Below are positions 37,430 through 47,392 of a stretch of DNA of 64,000 nt, one piece after another. The notes under the pieces are model-generated. The model made no database searches and had not been told where the DNA came from. It saw only the letters and a program-made list of their open reading frames with translations. How positions within the stretch are numbered: position 1 is the first letter of the stretch; each line of letters opens with the position of its first letter. Source of the stretch: Alteromonadaceae bacterium (GTDB taxonomy: Bacteria > Pseudomonadota > Gammaproteobacteria > Enterobacterales > Alteromonadaceae). The stretch lies in contig WKFJ01000036.1 of the NCBI GenBank assembly GCA_014872785.1, positions 1 to 64,000 on the forward strand, in the 5' to 3' direction. The position numbers were made by a program, and so were the translations under genes.

Positions 37430-38407
37430 ATGAAAAAATTAGTTTTAGTCAGTATTTTCTTAACGATGGTGGTCATCGTTCTTGGCGCATACACACGCTT
37501 GACCGATTCGGGGTTAGGCTGTCCTGATTGGCCCGGTTGTTATGGACACTTAACTGTGCCAAGTAAAGCAGAAGATATTGTTAAAGCTGAAAGTGCTTTC
37601 CCAGAACGTCCGGTTGAAAAGTCAAAGGCCTGGATAGAGATGATTCATCGCTATTTTGCTGGCTCTTTAGGACTTTTTATTCTCGCTATTACTTTCCTCA
37701 GCCTGAAAAACCGTAAATACGGCACTCCTGTTAAATTACCTATTTTTATCCTAGGAGCCGTAATCTTTCAGGGCGCATTAGGTATGTGGACTGTGACCAT
37801 GAATTTAATGCCACTTATTGTTATGGGACACCTGTTAGGTGGCTTCACTATTCTTACCTTGTTGTTTTTACTCTATTTAAGAATAAAAGAATTTCGGATA
37901 CCGGGAGGCGATCCCAGGGTCAGACCCACTGCCCAGTTTGCATCGTTTGGTATTCTAATTTTGGTGGGACAAATCGCTCTTGGAGGTTGGACGTCCGCGA
38001 ATTATGCTGCACTTGCGTGTACGGAACTGCCTATCTGTGAAGGCAACTGGTACGAAAGGCTTGACTTCCCTGGCGCTTTTTCGGTACCAGAGGCAGATGA
38101 CTATGAATTTGGTGCTCATGATTACGACGATCGTATGACCATGCATATTGTGCATCGAATAGGCGCGATTGTGACGTTTATCTATTTATGTTGGTTGGGC
38201 ATTCGTCTTTATGCTAACGCCATGTCGGATCGCATTAAAAACCAGTCTATGACGATGATTGTTCTTCTTGGTGTTCAAGTCGCTCTTGGTGTAAGCAACG
38301 TGGTATTTAGTCTGCCGATCGCTGTCGCAGTACTACATAATGCTGTGGCTGCACTTCTTCTCCTGTCGCTCGTGACACTCACCTACACTCTTTACCGTAA
38401 GGCGTAA
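37430..38407 (+). CDS. ctaA: Heme A synthase (CtaA/Cox15)
   Basis: This 325-residue protein of eight helices oxidises the C8 methyl group of haem O to make haem A. The four haem-ligand histidines fit [29 protein letters not shown] and LHNAVAALL. The N-terminal [21 protein letters not shown] is the family signature with its Cys pair; a second pair lies at CTELPICEG. It is followed 5 bases later by ctaB. Confidence 0.95.
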   Translation: MKKLVLVSIFLTMVVIVLGAYTRLTDSGLGCPDWPGCYGHLTVPSKAEDIVKAESAFPERPVEKSKAWIEMIHRYFAGSLGLFILAITFLSLKNRKYGTPVKLPIFILGAVIFQGALGMWTVTMNLMPLIVMGHLLGGFTILTLLFLLYLRIKEFRIPGGDPRVRPTAQFASFGILILVGQIALGGWTSANYAALACTELPICEGNWYERLDFPGAFSVPEADDYEFGAHDYDDRMTMHIVHRIGAIVTFIYLCWLGIRLYANAMSDRIKNQSMTMIVLLGVQVALGVSNVVFSLPIAVAVLHNAVAALLLLSLVTLTYTLYRKA

Positions 38408-38412
38408 GACTG

Positions 38413-39312
38413 ATGCAAAAAGCTATTTCAGAAAAAATTTCCAACAAATATCAAGCTACCTCTTGGCGTGATTATTATGAAATGACCAAGCCACGTGTGG
38501 TTATGCTGTTGTTATTAACTGCACTGGTGGGCATGTGCCTAGCGGTTGAAGGTGCATTACCAATTCAGCCGCTAATTTTTGGGTTGTTAGGGATAGGCAT
38601 GTTGTCCTCGTCTGCCGCCGTCATCAATCATGTGGTTGACAGAAATATCGATAGCAAAATGGCTAGAACCTTTAATCGTCCGTTACCTAAGGGTAAAGTT
38701 TCTCCGAAAAAAGCACTGTGGTTTGCCTTTGCGCTATGCGCTTCTGGTTACTTAATTCTCGACCTTTTGGTAAACCGTTTAACAGCGATCCTGACCTTGG
38801 CAAGTCTTGTGGGTTACGCATTTATTTACACTATCTATCTCAAGCGCGCGACTCCTCAGAACATTGTTATAGGAGGGTTAGCTGGTGCTGCGCCACCACT
38901 GCTAGGCTGGACGGCGATGACAGGAGAAGTCCATGCCAACGCATTGTTATTGGTATTAATTGTTTTCACTTGGACACCACCACATTTTTGGGCACTCGCT
39001 ATTCATCGTGCTAAGGACTATGAAAAAGCTGACATTCCGATGTTACCCGTCACCCACGGTATAGAGTTTACTAAGACCTCTATTTTGCTTTACACCATAT
39101 TAATGGGACTAATCTGTTTTATGCCGTACTTAGTAGGTATGACTGGGCCAATTTATCTAGTGGGCGTCACCATATTGAACGGTATCTTCCTATACTACGC
39201 TTGGAAGCTGAAATACGCGGATACTGAGGGAACGGCTATGACAACCTTTAAGTTTTCGATACTGCATTTGATGTTGTTGTTTGTTTTATTATTGGTTGAT
39301 CACTACATCTAG
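38413..39312 (+). CDS. ctaB: Protoheme IX farnesyltransferase (heme O synthase)
   Basis: This 299-residue UbiA-type prenyltransferase adds a farnesyl group to haem b to make haem O, the substrate of CtaA. Motifs include [33 protein letters not shown] (first Asp-rich motif) and [20 protein letters not shown]. It is also known as CyoE. The adjacent ctaA and oxidase genes complete the haem A route. Confidence 0.96.
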   Translation: MQKAISEKISNKYQATSWRDYYEMTKPRVVMLLLLTALVGMCLAVEGALPIQPLIFGLLGIGMLSSSAAVINHVVDRNIDSKMARTFNRPLPKGKVSPKKALWFAFALCASGYLILDLLVNRLTAILTLASLVGYAFIYTIYLKRATPQNIVIGGLAGAAPPLLGWTAMTGEVHANALLLVLIVFTWTPPHFWALAIHRAKDYEKADIPMLPVTHGIEFTKTSILLYTILMGLICFMPYLVGMTGPIYLVGVTILNGIFLYYAWKLKYADTEGTAMTTFKFSILHLMLLFVLLLVDHYI

Positions 39313-39314
39313 AC

Positions 39315-39953
39315 ATGAATCAAAATACGTTAATTGGAATCGTTGCAGTTATATCCCTCGCTGTTGGCCTATGGCTAGCAGCGACCATCTCACCTTCTGC
39401 AGAGCCACCTAAGTACGTTCAACTCTATCCTGAGCCCAGAGCATTGGCGCCTGTGGAGATCACTGATCATCAGGGGAATCAAATAACTAACGAGTGGTTT
39501 AAAGACCAGTGGACATTAACCTTTATGGGCTACACCTTCTGTCCTGATATCTGCCCAACTACACTTGCGGAACTCAAACAACTGTATCCTCAATTACAGA
39601 GCATAGAAGCGGAACATCCAGTAAAAGTACTATTCCTCTCGGTGGATCCCAATCGCGACACTCAGGAGCGTTTAAACGAGTACATTAATTTTTTCCATTC
39701 AGACTTTGTGGCAGCAACGGCAGAGCATAAGGCGTTATTCCCCCTTGTGCGCAGCATGGGAATGGCTTACGCCATTGCTGAGAGCACGGATAAGCCTGAT
39801 TACCTTGTTGACCACAGTGCATCCGTGGTTGTGGTGAATCCAAATGGCCATGTAATGGGGCGCTTCAAACCTGAACACAAACCCGGTGAGATGCCTATCA
39901 GTGATGGTGAGCAAATAATGCATGACTTGCCCTTACTTGCGGCTGCTTTTTAG
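39315..39953 (+). CDS. SCO1/SenC family copper chaperone
   Basis: These 212 residues form an N-terminal membrane anchor (about 5-25) and a thioredoxin fold with the copper-binding FCPDICPTTLAEL motif (CxxxCP) and the distant His in VDHSASVVVV. SCO proteins metallate or reduce the CuA site of subunit II. It starts 2 bases after the ctaB stop and closes the operon. No clear terminator is visible in the short gap after it. Confidence 0.94.
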   Translation: MNQNTLIGIVAVISLAVGLWLAATISPSAEPPKYVQLYPEPRALAPVEITDHQGNQITNEWFKDQWTLTFMGYTFCPDICPTTLAELKQLYPQLQSIEAEHPVKVLFLSVDPNRDTQERLNEYINFFHSDFVAATAEHKALFPLVRSMGMAYAIAESTDKPDYLVDHSASVVVVNPNGHVMGRFKPEHKPGEMPISDGEQIMHDLPLLAAAF

Positions 39954-39996
39954 TAAGCTATCAACTCAACTAAATGTGTTTCAATGGTGACCTGCT

Positions 39997-41040
39997 TCAA
40001 TCGAGGTAGCTACCGTCGGCTTTAGCTACAAACATGGGCTGTGAGTGCCAATAAAAGCACCCGTTTTGGCTTTTGCTTGGCACAGTACAATTTACTCGAG
40101 AGCGACCTACTGGGGGCTTCTCAGCTATATTTATGCGAATGCTGTCTGTCGCTCTTTCGATTTCAATATTCTTACCTTTGTAAAAGCAGTTAATTTGGCT
40201 GATACGCAGATCTTCAGTATTTAGCGTCAGCTTATAATCGATTTTAGTTGGTGCCTTTGAAAAGGCGACTTGATGTTGTGAATTCTCAATGACAGGCATG
40301 TTGAGGCTCGCCATTTTCACTTTCAGTGTTCTTAAATTGCTGTATATACCGGCGGCGGGAAAACGAGGTACAGCCTGCCAATTTGTATATTGGCCAACGG
40401 CGCCAGAGTGCTGTGCAAAGCCCACAAAATTAAGATTTTTGAGTAGTTCCGCAATGTCTGCATCGTATTCGCCGAATGGGTAGGCAAGGTAGCGAAAACT
40501 CAGACCCAAGTTGCTTTCTATCTCGTTTTGTGCTTTTAGAATCAGTTTTTTGGTTTCGGCTAACCAACTTTCGTCGTTGGCATAGGCTGTTTTATCAAGT
40601 AGATGGCGATGATCCCAGAAATGATTTGCGAATGTGACTCCCTCTGATGTCATTCGGCGCATCTCTTCCCAATTTAATTTGTTGCCTTGCCCAACGTCGT
40701 AGGGATTTATGAAAATAGTGTACGGGAACTGATGCTGCTTGAGCAGCGGATGCCCGTTTTCTAGGATATTCTTGAAACCATCGTCAAACGTAATCGCAAC
40801 TGCTTTTTTTGGAAGTGATTTCCCGGTTTGCAGGCTTTGCACAAGCTCCGGCAACGAGACAACATTGTGATTGGCGGCAAGGTACTCTAGGTGTTCTTTT
40901 AGCTTCTCGGGAGAAATCGAAGTACTTGGTGGTGTCGAAGTGCTTACATGGTGATAAACCAAAATGGTTGCACTTGTACTGGCTTTGACGGGCAAACAAA
41001 ACAATATGAAAAGGGTGAAAAGCAGTAATTTGTGTTGCAT
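39997..41040 (-). CDS. Polysaccharide deacetylase family protein (CE4)
   Basis: This 347-residue exported protein has a signal peptide (HKLLLFTLFILFCLPVKA) and a NodB homology domain: catalytic Asp in VAITFDDGFKN, metal histidines in NHFWDHRHL, and YPFGEYDADI later. A beta-rich C-terminal part (about 240-340) has a Cys pattern and is of unknown role. It probably removes acyl groups from a surface or periplasmic glycan; substrate unknown. The ATG at 41040 is preferred over the TTG at 41052. Confidence 0.87.
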   Translation of the reverse strand: MQHKLLLFTLFILFCLPVKASTSATILVYHHVSTSTPPSTSISPEKLKEHLEYLAANHNVVSLPELVQSLQTGKSLPKKAVAITFDDGFKNILENGHPLLKQHQFPYTIFINPYDVGQGNKLNWEEMRRMTSEGVTFANHFWDHRHLLDKTAYANDESWLAETKKLILKAQNEIESNLGLSFRYLAYPFGEYDADIAELLKNLNFVGFAQHSGAVGQYTNWQAVPRFPAAGIYSNLRTLKVKMASLNMPVIENSQHQVAFSKAPTKIDYKLTLNTEDLRISQINCFYKGKNIEIERATDSIRINIAEKPPVGRSRVNCTVPSKSQNGCFYWHSQPMFVAKADGSYLD

Positions 41041-41104
41041 GAGCAATCTCAAGACGGAATCATGTGCATTCGTTATATGGATAATATGGTGTTAGTAATT
41101 AAAA

Positions 41105-42415
41105 ATGCAATTCCGCCGCGACAGTAAAACACTTCTCAATCTCGCGCTACCTATGATCATAAGCAATATTGCTTTGCCTCTGGTGGGGATTGTGGATACT
41201 GCGATTGTGGGGCATTTAGGTTCAACGGATCTTCTTGCTGGCGTCGCACTCGGTTCAATAATCATTACTCAGATTTACTGGATTTGTGGCTTTTTACGGA
41301 TGACGACCACTGGCAAGAGCGCGATTTTGTTAGGGGCGCAGGATCACAGTGGCAGCCGCTTATTGTTACAGCAGAGTTTGCTACTTTCATTGTTTTTAGG
41401 ATTAGTGCTCATTGCTGCGCAATCTCCTCTATTACACCTAGGTTTGGTGCTAGGCGACGCCAATAATAGCGTTGCAAATGCTGCCAGTGAGTATTTTAAC
41501 ATTCGTGTCTGGGGTGCCATATTTGCGCTGGCCAACTTGAGTCTCATTGGCTGGATGATTGGACAACAGATGCACTCTCAAGTTATGAAGTTGCAAATCA
41601 TGACTAATTTACTCAACGTTTTGTTGAGTTATACATTGGCCATTGTGTTTGATTTAGGCATTTCGGGTGTTGCAATAGCAACAGTAATAAGTGAAGGCTT
41701 ACTTACTTTATTTGCGCTTTTGATAATTAACAAAAAGCATGCAGCGTTTTTGAAGACGGATTTTACATTAATTGGACTCAGCGAACTGTTGATAACCAAT
41801 AATGCGATGTTTTTACGCAATATAATTTTGCAATTGAGCCTGGCTTTTATCACTTATTCAGGCTTGCGTTTAGGCGCTGCATACGGAGCTGCAAATGCGT
41901 TATTAATGCAGTTTTTTGTCTTGATTGCGCTTGGCTTAGACGGAGTCGCATATGCAGTGGAAGCTTTGGTTGGACAAGCAAATGGTCGCCGTGATCAAAA
42001 TGCGATTCGACGTTGGATTACTGTCGCATCATTTTGGTCAACGGGTGTCGCAGTAGTGTATGGCATCGTCTTTTGGTTTTTGGGTGACGCTATCTTGCAA
42101 ATGTTGACTGATATCCCTGAGGTTATAGCCACGGCGACGCAGTTTTTACCGTTTATTGTTGCACTACCGATTATTGCTCATTGGTGTTTTTTGTATGATG
42201 GGGTTTATATTGGCTTAGATAGAGCTGACATCATGCGCAATACTATGCTTATGTCATTGCTACTGGGGCTATTACCAGTTTGGTGGCTAACTCAGTCGAT
42301 GCATAACGAAGGGCTTTGGATTAGCTTCCTTGCATTTTTAGCCTTTCGAGGGGCAACGTTGTTTTTGCACTTGCGCTACTACGCCTTCAATGCAAGCAAT
42401 ATTAACCAAGGTTAA
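41105..42415 (+). CDS. dinF: MATE family efflux transporter, DinF type
   Basis: This 436-residue protein of twelve helices has two repeats. LALPMIISNIALPLVGIVDTAIVGHLGS and the 'LDGVAYAVEALVGQANG' region are clear DinF-group marks. MATE pumps export drugs or metabolites with Na+ or H+. In Escherichia dinF follows lexA; here it lies 10 kb away and I see no SOS box in the 64 bases before it. The 3' end overlaps the convergent DUF1361 gene by 4 bases. Confidence 0.88.
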   Translation: MQFRRDSKTLLNLALPMIISNIALPLVGIVDTAIVGHLGSTDLLAGVALGSIIITQIYWICGFLRMTTTGKSAILLGAQDHSGSRLLLQQSLLLSLFLGLVLIAAQSPLLHLGLVLGDANNSVANAASEYFNIRVWGAIFALANLSLIGWMIGQQMHSQVMKLQIMTNLLNVLLSYTLAIVFDLGISGVAIATVISEGLLTLFALLIINKKHAAFLKTDFTLIGLSELLITNNAMFLRNIILQLSLAFITYSGLRLGAAYGAANALLMQFFVLIALGLDGVAYAVEALVGQANGRRDQNAIRRWITVASFWSTGVAVVYGIVFWFLGDAILQMLTDIPEVIATATQFLPFIVALPIIAHWCFLYDGVYIGLDRADIMRNTMLMSLLLGLLPVWWLTQSMHNEGLWISFLAFLAFRGATLFLHLRYYAFNASNINQG

Positions 42416-43026
42416 GCCTTTTTCACCTGTTCAATTGCCTGCCAGTATTTCGCTAGATGATTTTTCCAGACCCAATTGTTTAGCAGGGTAAATAGGAAAT
42501 ATAACGAGTAGAACAGTACGAAAAAGCCAAGAATGACCATCAACGGATGCAGATGTGTTAAATCGTAGAACAAATCTTTAAAAACAAGCAGCGGGTCATT
42601 CACTATATCGGTACTGTTTAATCGTTGTACTCTGCCCAGATAAACTCCGACAGCACATAAGAAATGAATTATTGGCGTAAACCATGTGGCCGCTGTTGCC
42701 CCCCAATGTTGCGCAACATAGGCTTTTGCCATTTGAATCGTAATTACATAAAACTGAAAATCAATAAAGAAATAAAGTGCATATGACGGCATTAAAAAAA
42801 GATAGACATGCTCCCAACTGTAACTCGGGTCTTTTGTCGCTGCGATAAAGTGAATGATGTCGGTTATCGTATAAGCACTATTTGGTAAAAATGCTAAACA
42901 AACCGCGGCGAGTAGCCACCAGAGTGCGCCTCTTTTATTGGCTACGACAAAGAGATAAATACCAAGAATAAAAGGAATCTCTGCCAAAATAATGTTTTTA
43001 GCGACTGTGAAGTGTGGGGTAACCAT
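42412..43026 (-). CDS. DUF1361 membrane protein
   Basis: These 204 residues contain six or seven hydrophobic helices. FLPNSAYTITDIIHF (residues about 45-60) is the hallmark of DUF1361, with polar residues in the membrane that may form a site. No activity is known for the family. Its ATG overlaps the stop of the HAD gene (TAATG), so the two are translated together. It is last of the four-gene TonB receptor operon. Confidence 0.78.
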   Translation of the reverse strand: MVTPHFTVAKNIILAEIPFILGIYLFVVANKRGALWWLLAAVCLAFLPNSAYTITDIIHFIAATKDPSYSWEHVYLFLMPSYALYFFIDFQFYVITIQMAKAYVAQHWGATAATWFTPIIHFLCAVGVYLGRVQRLNSTDIVNDPLLVFKDLFYDLTHLHPLMVILGFFVLFYSLYFLFTLLNNWVWKNHLAKYWQAIEQVKKA

Positions 43027-43967
43027 TATTCGTGCTTGTCGAAGTTGAATACTTTGCGCCAATCTCGTTTCATATCGATGACGTGCCACCCGAATTGGTC
43101 TGCCATCTTCAATGTACTTTTGCCTAAGTGAAAAGCCGGATCTGGACTGTATTTATATTCCCTTTCTGCATCAGTGTGGTGCACCAAGCAAGAAATGGAA
43201 CGTTTGGCTTGCCCTGTCCAACGCAACATTTCAACGTCGCCATGGCTGTTGCCAAAAGCGGCAATAGGCTGCTTACCGATTAATCGACCTATAGATTTAA
43301 CTTTCGCATCACCGTTATCAAAATAAAATGGTACCGGAAGATATTCTAAATGAAGCTCGCCGTCTTTTTCTGAAAGCTTTGTACGCAGACTACTACCAAT
43401 AATATTTTGCTTTGGAATGCGGTAGGTGGGTTCGCACCAAGGCCTTACAAAATCCGTACTGCCCCCAGACACAATGAAGCAGTCAAACCCATTGTCTCGA
43501 AACAATGACAAGACTTCTTGCATCGGTGTATAGGTCAATTCAGTGTATAGTACATCGAACCGCGGATGCCTGGTTTTACCTATCCAGTCGCGCACTGATT
43601 GTTTGTACTCAGCCATCGTGACGCCATCTAAAAGCTCTTCTGCAGCATTTTTAATGTCGTTGATAAAATCGACGACAGTATCTTCAAATCTATCCTTTAC
43701 CTTGTCTAAGAATGACATTTTTTCTGTCGAGTGTAACTCGACCTCGTCATCGTCTGGACACAGCATATCTTTGATGAACTCAATCTGTGTCATTAAGGGC
43801 TTTTCGACCCATAATGTGCCGTCATTGTCGAAAACCGCAATGCGATTGGTCTCTTCGACGAAGTATTCCGAATTTGGATCGGTAACATCGTCAATAAATG
43901 ACAAAATTGCGGCTTTCACTTCACCGTCTTGCCAACTGTTTAGCGCGTCCTTTGGTTGCGTTTGCAT
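43026..43967 (-). CDS. HAD-superfamily phosphatase (phosphoserine phosphatase-like)
   Basis: The HAD fold of 313 residues has motif I AVFDNDGTLW (nucleophile and acid Asp), motif II FIVSGGSTDF, and a conserved Lys plus motif III acidic residues in IAAFGNSHGDVEML. The long cap insert (about 65-130) is acidic and helical. Substrate unknown; no signal peptide, so it acts in the cytoplasm. The ATG at 43967 has AAGGA upstream; the frame also has a TTG at 43973. It lies between the unknown membrane protein and the DUF1361 gene. Confidence 0.85.
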   Translation of the reverse strand: MQTQPKDALNSWQDGEVKAAILSFIDDVTDPNSEYFVEETNRIAVFDNDGTLWVEKPLMTQIEFIKDMLCPDDDEVELHSTEKMSFLDKVKDRFEDTVVDFINDIKNAAEELLDGVTMAEYKQSVRDWIGKTRHPRFDVLYTELTYTPMQEVLSLFRDNGFDCFIVSGGSTDFVRPWCEPTYRIPKQNIIGSSLRTKLSEKDGELHLEYLPVPFYFDNGDAKVKSIGRLIGKQPIAAFGNSHGDVEMLRWTGQAKRSISCLVHHTDAEREYKYSPDPAFHLGKSTLKMADQFGWHVIDMKRDWRKVFNFDKHE

Positions 43968-43980
43968 ATGCAAAAAATCC

Positions 43981-45141
43981 TTATTTGTTGTCCTCTAAAT
44001 TTGGCTGAAGTGAAATATCGCTGTTAAATCCAAATACGTTGCCGCTCCAGATAAATACTTGCCACACAAGTACCCCGAACGGTAAATAACCGAAATACCC
44101 TAACAACGGCATCTCCGAAAACAGATGTATCACGTTGACGTATGGGATGTTGTAGATCCAAAAATTGGGGTTGGTAGTTGACGCTGGGTCTGTCGCAAAA
44201 CTACCGTGATTCCAGAATTCCCAGAATAGCCCGTTGGCCATTGAAGCTAACGCTATCAATACCCCCGCGCCCCAGTTTCCTTTGGCAATATCTGTAAAAG
44301 GGTTCCAGATACCGAGTTTCAATAACAGTCCGGTCATTACTGCAAATGGCCCAATCCAAACTACCCAAAAGAGCGGGTAAGGTAAAACTACCATTAAGCC
44401 AATTAGCACTGCGCCAATGAGGATTAGTTTGTTACCATTAAGTACCCATTTGGGGCCGTTTTGGTAGCGCTCATAAAACCCCGGTATTGTCATGAACAAG
44501 GTATACCACTCGAAAATGACAGGCGTGACGGTTGAATAGGTAAGAAGAAACTCAACGTCTAGGATCCAATTAGACCATGGTGCCGCATGGGCGTTGGGGT
44601 AATACCAATTCGCTAACACGAAATAATCGTAGTATTCGAAATAAGCCCAGCCCACAACAGAAATAATCGCACTTATCCAAAATACTTTTGGCTTAGATGA
44701 GGCAAGTGATACACCGTTATTGCGCTTGTACACAATACCGTCGAGCACGAAAATAAAGCCCCACCACATAGGTGTGAAAGACCAATAGACCAAGTTGCCA
44801 AGCATCATGGAATGATCCCACATCAAACCCCAGAAGAATAAATTACATACTAGACCTGCCCAAAACCACCAAGGGAAGGGAGCCAGTTTTGAAGGGCGAG
44901 GTGCGGGTTCTGCGCCCTTGAAACCAAACTTCTTGGGCCAGATTACTAGAGCAGTAACAAAGAACACGCCTGGCAGCATTAATAAAAAGTAAATCCAACT
45001 GAACCCCGGTGCGTCTGCCACTTTTTGTGGAGGAAACTCGCCAAATCCTGGTGGTAAATGAGTATCCGGATAGTAGAAGTAAGCAACAACTAACGGAATA
45101 AGTAGGGTGGCCAATACCGGCCATATTAGTTTCCACTTCAT
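43981..45141 (-). CDS. Polytopic membrane protein of unknown family
   Basis: The 386 residues contain about ten or eleven hydrophobic helices and are rich in Trp, Tyr and Phe. I do not recognise a family. Aromatic and acidic residues in helices (WDHSMMLGNLVYW, YFEYYDYFVLANWYYP, NGLFWEFWNHGSF) could form a transport or catalytic site. An AGGAG site precedes the ATG at 45141. It sits 25 bases downstream of the TonB receptor, which suggests a role in uptake or processing of the same ligand. Confidence 0.72.
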   Translation of the reverse strand: MKWKLIWPVLATLLIPLVVAYFYYPDTHLPPGFGEFPPQKVADAPGFSWIYFLLMLPGVFFVTALVIWPKKFGFKGAEPAPRPSKLAPFPWWFWAGLVCNLFFWGLMWDHSMMLGNLVYWSFTPMWWGFIFVLDGIVYKRNNGVSLASSKPKVFWISAIISVVGWAYFEYYDYFVLANWYYPNAHAAPWSNWILDVEFLLTYSTVTPVIFEWYTLFMTIPGFYERYQNGPKWVLNGNKLILIGAVLIGLMVVLPYPLFWVVWIGPFAVMTGLLLKLGIWNPFTDIAKGNWGAGVLIALASMANGLFWEFWNHGSFATDPASTTNPNFWIYNIPYVNVIHLFSEMPLLGYFGYLPFGVLVWQVFIWSGNVFGFNSDISLQPNLEDNK

Positions 45142-45166
45142 ATTATTATTCTCCTGTCCCAAATTG

Positions 45167-47392
45167 TTAGAATTGGTATGCGACTTCTATTCCCAATTGT
45201 CTTTTTTCGCCTTTTAACTCCGTCACTGCTGATAGGGCAGCAATAGAATCAAATCTCAACTCGGCATATTCTTCGTTTAGCAAGTTTTTGCCCCAAACGG
45301 CCAATTCCCAATTGTCGTTAAATGCATAACCTACACGAGCATTCCAAAGGGTGTAGGCCTCTTGTTCTGTGTATGGATTTTCGTTTTGATCGAAAAAGAA
45401 ATCCGATTTATAATCGAAACCCAATTGTGCACTTAACTCACCACTGCCTAGCGGGGCTTCATAAAACAAGCTGCCACTGATGTTCCACTCAGAGGTAAAT
45501 GGCAATCTCGTCGGCTCGACAACCAAACCTTGATTATCGTATTCACCAATTTCCGCTTCTGGTATGTAACCAAGATTCAAATTCAAATCAAAGTTGTCAT
45601 GTAAGGCAAACCACAGTTCTGCTTCGGCTCCATATATGGTGGAATCACCTGCATTTCGTAATACATCGAACGGTGATACGGCTTGCGAAATGTTTATGAA
45701 AACCTGCTGATCGTGATAATCATAATAGAATGTAGAGAAATTTGCCCGTAATTTATTTTCTAAGGCAGTAATTCTCGCACCCACTTCGAAAGCATCAAGG
45801 GTTTCTGGGCGATATTCTGAGCTTAGAGCCTCATCTGGCGTGGTAGCATAGCCAGCGTTATATCCTCCACTTTTATAGCCGCGAGAGTAACTGTAATAAA
45901 GGGTATTACCAGATTCTAAGGTTTGAACTAATGCTAATTTTCCAGAAAATTCACTGTCACTAACCTCGCCATCAAAATCCCACAATCCCGGGATAAATGC
46001 CCCAACGATATCAAGGTCGGCTTTCGCGCTATAAGTGGTGGACTCGTCGGTAAAACGCAGGCCTGCAGTGAGGGTAAATTGCTCTGACAGTGTCCAATCA
46101 GCCTGACTGAAAATGGCGGTAGATTCGTTTTCCAATGTGTTGTGATAAAAAAACTGTGCCCCAATGCTTTCTAAGCCGGGAATACTCCTGAAGTCTCTGA
46201 ACAAGTCGATGTCGTTTTCTTGCTTAATGTCTTCATTTAGGTAGTACAGACCCGTAATCCAAAATACATCGTCTTTTTTGTACGCGACGCTAAATTCTTG
46301 ACTAAATAATTCGTTTTGAGTGTCGAAGCTACCTTCAATGAAGTTTCCAGGGCCATCTGAATCCCAGGAGTGGAATCTATCAAGATCGCGCATCGCCGTA
46401 ATGGAAGTAAGTGTGACTTTCTCAGAAAAATCCCATTCGACTTTGGCACTCGCTGACCAGCTGTTGGTATCGTGCATGCGATCATTGGTATCGGCAACCG
46501 TATCCCAATAATCATTGCTCTGAACGGAGAAGCCAAAAGAATCCACACAGCCCGGAGTACCGGCGTCTGCGGGAGAACATAACTCGCCTGTTTGCGAATC
46601 TACTATACCGGCACTTTCAATGGGTTTTGGTGCGCCCGTCCAATCTTCAGCGGTGACTTTAAAAGTCGCGCGGATATCGTCTTTTTGATATAGGCCTATC
46701 CAGCGCAAATTTGTTTGTTCTAAACCGCCGTCTGGCGCTCCGGCGAATTGGTTGTTAGTCGAAAAGTTGTAATCTTCGTAGTTAACCGCTAAACGATTAG
46801 AAAAATGTTCAGAGGTGGGAAGGGTAATGGCTGCATCAATACTGGTGTGATCGCGCTGTGCAATCGATACTTTCGCGAATCCTTCCATCTCTTTTCCTGG
46901 CATTACCGACTGTACTAAAATAGCACCACCAGTAGTATTCCTGCCAAACAAGGTGCCCTGAGGACCTCGTAGTACTTCTATCTGTTCTACGTCAAACAAG
47001 TTAGACGATAGATTATTCGCACTGCCGCTCACTACGCTGTCACTGTAGATAGCTATTGGGGACACCGTAGAGGTGTTGTAGTCAATCATCCCTACGCCGC
47101 GCAGGTTAAAAGCAGGCGGCGTGCCTTCTCCGGCATTGTTAGTAATTTTAAAGTTTGGCACCAACGGGGAGAGCTCCGTGGTGTCTTTTAGATTTCTATT
47201 TTCAATAAACTTGTTGTCGAACACGCTTACTGAGACCGCTACATCAGAAATGTCTTGTGCGCGCTTTTGCGCGTAAACAACTATATTTTCAATATTGTCC
47301 TCGTCAGTTTCTGCAAGGGCGAAGGTAGGCACAGAAGTGAGTAGTATCGAAAAGAGCCCACAAGGAAGGGCATTTCTAGTGTTAAGTTTCAT
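45167..47392 (-). CDS. TonB-dependent outer-membrane receptor
   Basis: These 741 residues comprise a signal peptide (1-27, ending TFALA), a TonB box near IENIVVYAQKR, a plug domain (about 45-165, with VEQIEVLRGPQGTLFGRNT) and a 22-strand barrel ending in aromatic IEVAYQF. The barrel includes YSYSRGYKSGGYNAG, common in the receptor group with wide substrate range. The ligand cannot be read from the sequence. It is first gene of the four-gene minus-strand operon and divergent from the giant hybrid kinase, across a 421-base gap. Confidence 0.92.
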   Translation of the reverse strand: MKLNTRNALPCGLFSILLTSVPTFALAETDEDNIENIVVYAQKRAQDISDVAVSVSVFDNKFIENRNLKDTTELSPLVPNFKITNNAGEGTPPAFNLRGVGMIDYNTSTVSPIAIYSDSVVSGSANNLSSNLFDVEQIEVLRGPQGTLFGRNTTGGAILVQSVMPGKEMEGFAKVSIAQRDHTSIDAAITLPTSEHFSNRLAVNYEDYNFSTNNQFAGAPDGGLEQTNLRWIGLYQKDDIRATFKVTAEDWTGAPKPIESAGIVDSQTGELCSPADAGTPGCVDSFGFSVQSNDYWDTVADTNDRMHDTNSWSASAKVEWDFSEKVTLTSITAMRDLDRFHSWDSDGPGNFIEGSFDTQNELFSQEFSVAYKKDDVFWITGLYYLNEDIKQENDIDLFRDFRSIPGLESIGAQFFYHNTLENESTAIFSQADWTLSEQFTLTAGLRFTDESTTYSAKADLDIVGAFIPGLWDFDGEVSDSEFSGKLALVQTLESGNTLYYSYSRGYKSGGYNAGYATTPDEALSSEYRPETLDAFEVGARITALENKLRANFSTFYYDYHDQQVFINISQAVSPFDVLRNAGDSTIYGAEAELWFALHDNFDLNLNLGYIPEAEIGEYDNQGLVVEPTRLPFTSEWNISGSLFYEAPLGSGELSAQLGFDYKSDFFFDQNENPYTEQEAYTLWNARVGYAFNDNWELAVWGKNLLNEEYAELRFDSIAALSAVTELKGEKRQLGIEVAYQF

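Noticed and set aside
41041-41104. SOS control of dinF
   Set aside because: No CTG-N10-CAG site is present in the upstream gap, unlike lexA.
43543-43998. 151-codon plus-strand frame, Ser-rich
   Set aside because: It is antisense to the HAD phosphatase motifs and has no domain.
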